DNA from: Vitis vinifera
Lineage: Eukaryota > Streptophyta > Magnoliopsida > Vitales > Vitaceae
Assembly: GCF_030704535.1 (NCBI RefSeq)
Contig: NC_081817.1
Coordinates: 25,979,001-26,043,000, forward strand
Direction of reading: 5' to 3'
DNA: 64,000 nt
This document shows, one piece after another, positions 62,294-64,000 of this stretch (its first letter is position 1; the number at the start of each line of letters is the position of its first letter). Made by a program: the position numbers and the translations under genes. Below the pieces are notes generated by a model. It was not told the DNA's origin, did not search any database, and saw only the letters and a list, made by a program, of their open reading frames with translations.

Positions 62294-64000
62294 ATGCCCT
62301 ATTGGATTAGAGACCAAGAGGGAAGGTTAGTGCGGATAGAGACTCCACGAGCTACTGAATTAGAAATTATTTTGGAAGTCATGGAGAATCAGACAGAGGA
62401 TCAACATTCACAACACGGGCAGGGGAATGATCCGAACTTGTATAGGTCCATGAGGGACAGGATGCACCCTCCGAGGATGAGTGCACCATCTTGCATCATT
62501 CCTCCTACAGAGCAATTGATTATCAGGCCACACATCGTGCCTCTGCTTCCTACTTTCCATGGGATGGAAAGTGAAAATCCATATGCGCACATAAAGGAAT
62601 TCGAAGATGTGTGCAATACTTTTCAAGAAGGGGGAACAGCTATTGAGCTTATGAGGTTGAAGCTCTTTCCATTCACATTAAAGGACAAAGCCAAGATATG
62701 GCTCAATTCCTTGAGGCCGAGAAGCATAAGAACATGGACAGAACTTCAAGCTGATTTTTTGAAGAAGTTTTTCCCTACTCACAGAACAAATGGATTGAAG
62801 AGACAAATCTCCAACTTCTCAGCACGTGAAAATGAAAAATTTTATGAATGCTGGGAGAGGTATATGGAGGCCATCAATGCATGTCCTCACCACGGCTTTG
62901 ATACATGGCTTTTGGTGAGCTATTTTTATGATGGCATGTCATCTTCAATGAAGCAGATATTGGAGACAATGTGTGGGGGTGATTTCATGAGCAAGAACCC
63001 TGAGGAGGCTATGGACTTCCTAAGTTATGTCTCAGAGGTTTCCCGTGGATGGGATGAGCCCAATAGTAGAGAAATGGGGAAGAGGCCAGTTCAGCAAATG
63101 TCAAGAGGGGGGATGTACAGTCTGAGTGAAGACATGGAGATGAAAGCCAAGGTAGCTGCCATGGCTAGAAAAATAGAGGAAATGGAGTTGAGAAAAGTTC
63201 ACGAAGTCCAAGCTATTTCAGAACCTCAACAACAAGCCAATCCTTGCTCCATATGTCAGTCATTTGAACATATGGTGGAAGAATGTCCCACCATTCCGGC
63301 AGCAAGAGAAATGTTCGGGGAACAAGCTAACCTGATTGGCCAATGGAAGCCAAATTCAAATGCTCCCTATGGCAACACGTACAACTCTAGCTGGAGGAAC
63401 CACCCAAACTTTGCATGGAAGCCAAGGCCAAACCCATATCAGTCACCAGCCCAATCAAGCCAACAGAGTCAAGGTCAATCCTCAGTTGAGCAAGCACTCG
63501 TAAGCCTTAGCAAGGTTATGGGTGACTTTGTGAGTGAGCAAAAATCCATCAACTCTCAACTAAATCAGAAGATTGACAACATAGAGAGTACATTGAACAA
63601 GAAGATAGATGGGATGCATAATGAGTTGTCTCAGAAAATTGACAACATCCAATATTCCATCTCAAGGCTCACAAATTTGAACACTGTCAATGAGAAAGGG
63701 AAGTTTCCCTCTCAGCCTCACCAAAATCCTAAGGGGATACATGAAGTGGAATCCAAAGATGAGGATTTTTCAAAGGTGAGGGACGTGCAAGCTATTATCA
63801 CTTTGAGAAGTGGTAAGGAAGTGCATCAGCCGGAGCATGATCAGAGGAAAGCCAAAGAAGATAAGGCTGATAGAAAAGAAGAAAAGAAGAATGAACAAAA
63901 GGGAAAGGAAGTTCAGATGAAAGAAAGCATCATTCCTAGCATGGATGAGGAACCTCAAATTCTTTTAAAGGAAGGCATGATGAAGAAGCACATGCCTCCT
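62294..64000 (+). CDS. Gypsy gag (5' part of Gag-Pol), open to the window edge
   Basis: From ATG (TGCATGCCCTATTGG) the frame stays open for 569 codons to the last base. It covers the leader MPYWIRD, the capsid domain with the AKIWLNSL and FLKKFFPTHRT phrases, a CCHC knuckle (CSICQSFEHMVEEC), a Gln/Ser-rich stretch, a coiled-coil-like region with repeated KIDN/KIDG units, and a Lys/Glu-rich linker. It parallels the broken gag of the element at 33418 but has no frame break. Protease and RT should follow outside the window. Gag packages element RNA into cytoplasmic virus-like particles. A functional gag in an uninterrupted frame suggests a younger element. Confidence 0.9.
   Translation, partial: MPYWIRDQEGRLVRIETPRATELEIILEVMENQTEDQHSQHGQGNDPNLYRSMRDRMHPPRMSAPSCIIPPTEQLIIRPHIVPLLPTFHGMESENPYAHIKEFEDVCNTFQEGGTAIELMRLKLFPFTLKDKAKIWLNSLRPRSIRTWTELQADFLKKFFPTHRTNGLKRQISNFSARENEKFYECWERYMEAINACPHHGFDTWLLVSYFYDGMSSSMKQILETMCGGDFMSKNPEEAMDFLSYVSEVSRGWDEPNSREMGKRPVQQMSRGGMYSLSEDMEMKAKVAAMARKIEEMELRKVHEVQAISEPQQQANPCSICQSFEHMVEECPTIPAAREMFGEQANLIGQWKPNSNAPYGNTYNSSWRNHPNFAWKPRPNPYQSPAQSSQQSQGQSSVEQALVSLSKVMGDFVSEQKSINSQLNQKIDNIESTLNKKIDGMHNELSQKIDNIQYSISRLTNLNTVNEKGKFPSQPHQNPKGIHEVESKDEDFSKVRDVQAIITLRSGKEVHQPEHDQRKAKEDKADRKEEKKNEQKGKEVQMKESIIPSMDEEPQILLKEGMMKKHMPP

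Overview
The window reads as repeat-rich nuclear DNA of a flowering plant. It has AT-rich intergenic sequence, intron-bearing genes with GT..AG junctions, plant Ty3/gypsy elements primed by tRNA-Asp, and a plant-type sugar transport protein (STP) family. The style of the repeats suggests grapevine (Vitis), but that is an impression and not a database match. No rRNA, tRNA, CRISPR array or bacterial-type operon was seen.

Backbone: four tandem, same-strand, nearly identical STP/hexose-H+ symporter genes, each with four exons and coding 506 aa, start at 2807, 15329, 24673 and 47500. The first three are open with all key residues. The fourth is broken by TGG->TAG at Trp192. Each gene sits in a repeated unit: a noncoding upstream block 'U' (about 2.8 kb), the STP gene, a 3.2-3.4 kb fold-back (long inverted repeat) element starting about 140 bp after the stop codon, then a noncoding block 'D' (about 2 kb). 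Start-to-start spacing is 12,522, 9,344 and 22,827 bp. Removing a solo LTR from unit 1 and a full LTR element from unit 3 leaves 10,467 and 10,494 bp, so one ancestral unit of about 10.5 kb was amplified and later invaded. Unit 2 is the exception: homology ends right at its stop codon, the fold-back is missing, and a different 1.8 kb flank plus a 0.9 kb insertion are present.

Layout: 1-2806 U0; 2807-4958 STP-1; 5097-10512 fold-back containing a solo LTR (8323-10372, TSD GAAAT); 10513-12540 D1; 12541-15328 U1; 15329-17476 STP-2; 17477-19254 distinct 3' flank; 19255-21812 D2 with an insertion; 21813-24672 U2; 24673-26820 STP-3; 26961-30345 fold-back; 30346-32340 D3; 32341-33417 and 45746-47499 U3, split by a complete 12,328 bp Ty3/gypsy element (33418-45745, TSD AAATT); 47500-49648 STP-4 pseudogene; 49785-52950 fold-back; 52951-55337 D4 plus truncated U4; 55338-about 58640 a degenerate minus-strand retroelement; 58641-60287 unassigned repeat-rich DNA; 60288-64000 the 5' part of a second related gypsy element (LTR, PBS, open gag) running off the edge.

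Functionally, the cluster would supply several doses of one proton-coupled monosaccharide importer of the plasma membrane. The transposons do not form a pathway with it. However, the fold-backs lie within reach of STP read-through transcription, and the 3' LTR of the gypsy element points at STP-4, so they could affect expression or silencing (inference).
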